Positions 63,468 through 64,000 of a stretch of DNA of 64,000 nt are shown one piece after another (within the stretch, counting starts at the first letter, position 1; every line of letters begins with the position of its first letter). The DNA is from Flagellimonas olearia (GTDB lineage Bacteria > Bacteroidota > Bacteroidia > Flavobacteriales > Flavobacteriaceae). The DNA lies in NCBI RefSeq assembly GCF_009184425.1, contig NZ_WELG01000002.1, positions 248,001 through 312,000 of the forward strand, in the 5' to 3' direction. Both the position numbers and the translations under genes were made by a program. The notes beneath the pieces are model-generated. The model did no database searches. It was not told the origin of the DNA and was given only the letters and a program-made list of their open reading frames with translations.

Positions 63468-64000
63468 TTACGCCACGGCAGATTCCCAATGAAACGTCTT
63501 AATGATTTCTTCGTATACCACTTCCCCTTCAACAATATTCAATCCTTTGGCCAAGGTCTTGTCCAAATTGCAGGCACTTCGCCAGCCCATATTGGCCAAT
63601 TTAAGCACATAGGGCAAGGTAACGTTGGTCAAGGCCACCGTTGAGGTGTACGGCACGGCTCCAGGCATATTGGCTACACAGTAATGGACCACATCATCAA
63701 TAATATATGTGGGGTTGCCATGGGTAGTGGGTTTGGTGGTTTCCACACACCCTCCTTGGTCCACGGCCACATCAACGATAACCGTTCCAGGACGCATTTC
63801 CTTCAACATATCCCTTGTGATCAGATTGGGCGCCTTGGCTCCCTTCAACAACACCCCTCCTATAATAAGATCATGGGATTGTATATGTTTTCTGATATTG
63901 AACTCATTGGAAAACTCCGTGACCACATGACTGGGCATGATATCATTTACATAGCGAAGCCGTTTCATATTGACATCCAGAATGGTAACATGTGCGCCAA
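63468..64000 (-). CDS. ald: Alanine dehydrogenase, C-terminal part (runs off right edge)
   Basis: The frame is open to the right edge, reading GAHVTILDVNMKRL at its visible start, so the ATG at 63968 is an internal Met. About 177 codons are visible. They hold the NAD-binding region (HDLIIGGVLLKGAKAPNLIT), the substrate-loop MRPGTVIVDVAVDQGGCVET and the C-terminal PYTSTVALTNVTLPYVLKLAN. This matches alanine dehydrogenase/PNT, which interconverts L-alanine and pyruvate with NAD. It belongs to the amino-acid theme of the nearby Lrp regulator. The N-terminal half is outside the window. Confidence 0.93.
   Translation of the reverse strand, partial: GAHVTILDVNMKRLRYVNDIMPSHVVTEFSNEFNIRKHIQSHDLIIGGVLLKGAKAPNLITRDMLKEMRPGTVIVDVAVDQGGCVETTKPTTHGNPTYIIDDVVHYCVANMPGAVPYTSTVALTNVTLPYVLKLANMGWRSACNLDKTLAKGLNIVEGEVVYEEIIKTFHWESAVA

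Noticed and set aside
63373-63535. N-terminal extension of the zinc metallopeptidase
   Set aside because: The extension crosses the alanine dehydrogenase terminator and stop, so translation from there is unlikely.

Overview
The window looks like chromosomal DNA of a marine-type Flavobacteriaceae member (Bacteroidota); a Muricauda/Allomuricauda-like genus is my guess, not a demonstrated fact. Support: SusC/SusD-type outer-membrane genes, many short-signal lipoproteins, type IX secretion sorting domains, Bacteroidota-only families (DUF4296, DUF4271, 7TM-AraC regulators), promoters of the TTTG/TAnnTTTG type, and genes that start without clear Shine-Dalgarno sites. I found no rRNA, tRNA, CRISPR array, prophage or insertion sequence.

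Region 1 (1-18.3 kb) is a surface-nutrient locus. A LacI-family regulator leaves the window on the left. It diverges from a susC/susD pair and a LacI-type palindrome lies between them. A strong terminator follows susD, then three consecutive, overlapping, paralogous VCBS/ASPIC-UnbV lipoproteins of about 1,100 residues, a vanadium-haloperoxidase/PAP2-type lipoprotein, a membrane-anchored SRPBCC/GyrI-like protein and a propeller-like lipoprotein. There is no glycoside hydrolase or polysaccharide lyase, so the substrate is unknown.

Region 2 (18.3-33 kb) carries an unusual fusion (calcineurin-type phosphoesterase, kinase-like middle, outer-membrane barrel), an HD-phosphohydrolase/PycTM membrane protein with no cyclase beside it, a GAF-domain protein, an LpxH-like phosphoesterase, a 7TM-AraC regulator, an acyltransferase, a small secreted protein, a penicillin-acylase-like lipoprotein and a TPM-domain protein.

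Region 3 (33-38 kb) is a mostly housekeeping minus-strand block: 2Fe-2S ferredoxin, a four-helix-bundle protein, a thioredoxin-reductase-like ferredoxin-NADP reductase, NifU-type scaffold, Mrp/ApbC carrier, alkyltransferase-like protein, LysE exporter and trmB.

Region 4 (38-48.3 kb) couples a PhoR/PhoB-like two-component pair to a divergent TonB receptor. Between them lies an array of 11-bp-period direct repeats with PHO-box architecture. The receptor is followed by a beta-helix-like lipoprotein made of two nearly identical 344-residue repeats, two tiny proteins that are little more than a signal peptide plus a T9SS sorting domain, and a LuxE-like acyl-protein synthetase. This is the best candidate for a coherent under-described system.

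Region 5 (48.4-64 kb) is mainly core metabolism: cupin, tyrS, an epimerase, DUF4296, dihydroorotase, dolichol-phosphate-mannose-synthase-like and GT39 glycosyltransferases, DUF4271, hemD, pckA, DUF423, a saccharopine-dehydrogenase-like enzyme with an Lrp/AsnC regulator, ferritin, an HxlR regulator with a clear palindromic operator, a YugP-type zinc peptidase and the 3' part of alanine dehydrogenase, which runs off the right edge.
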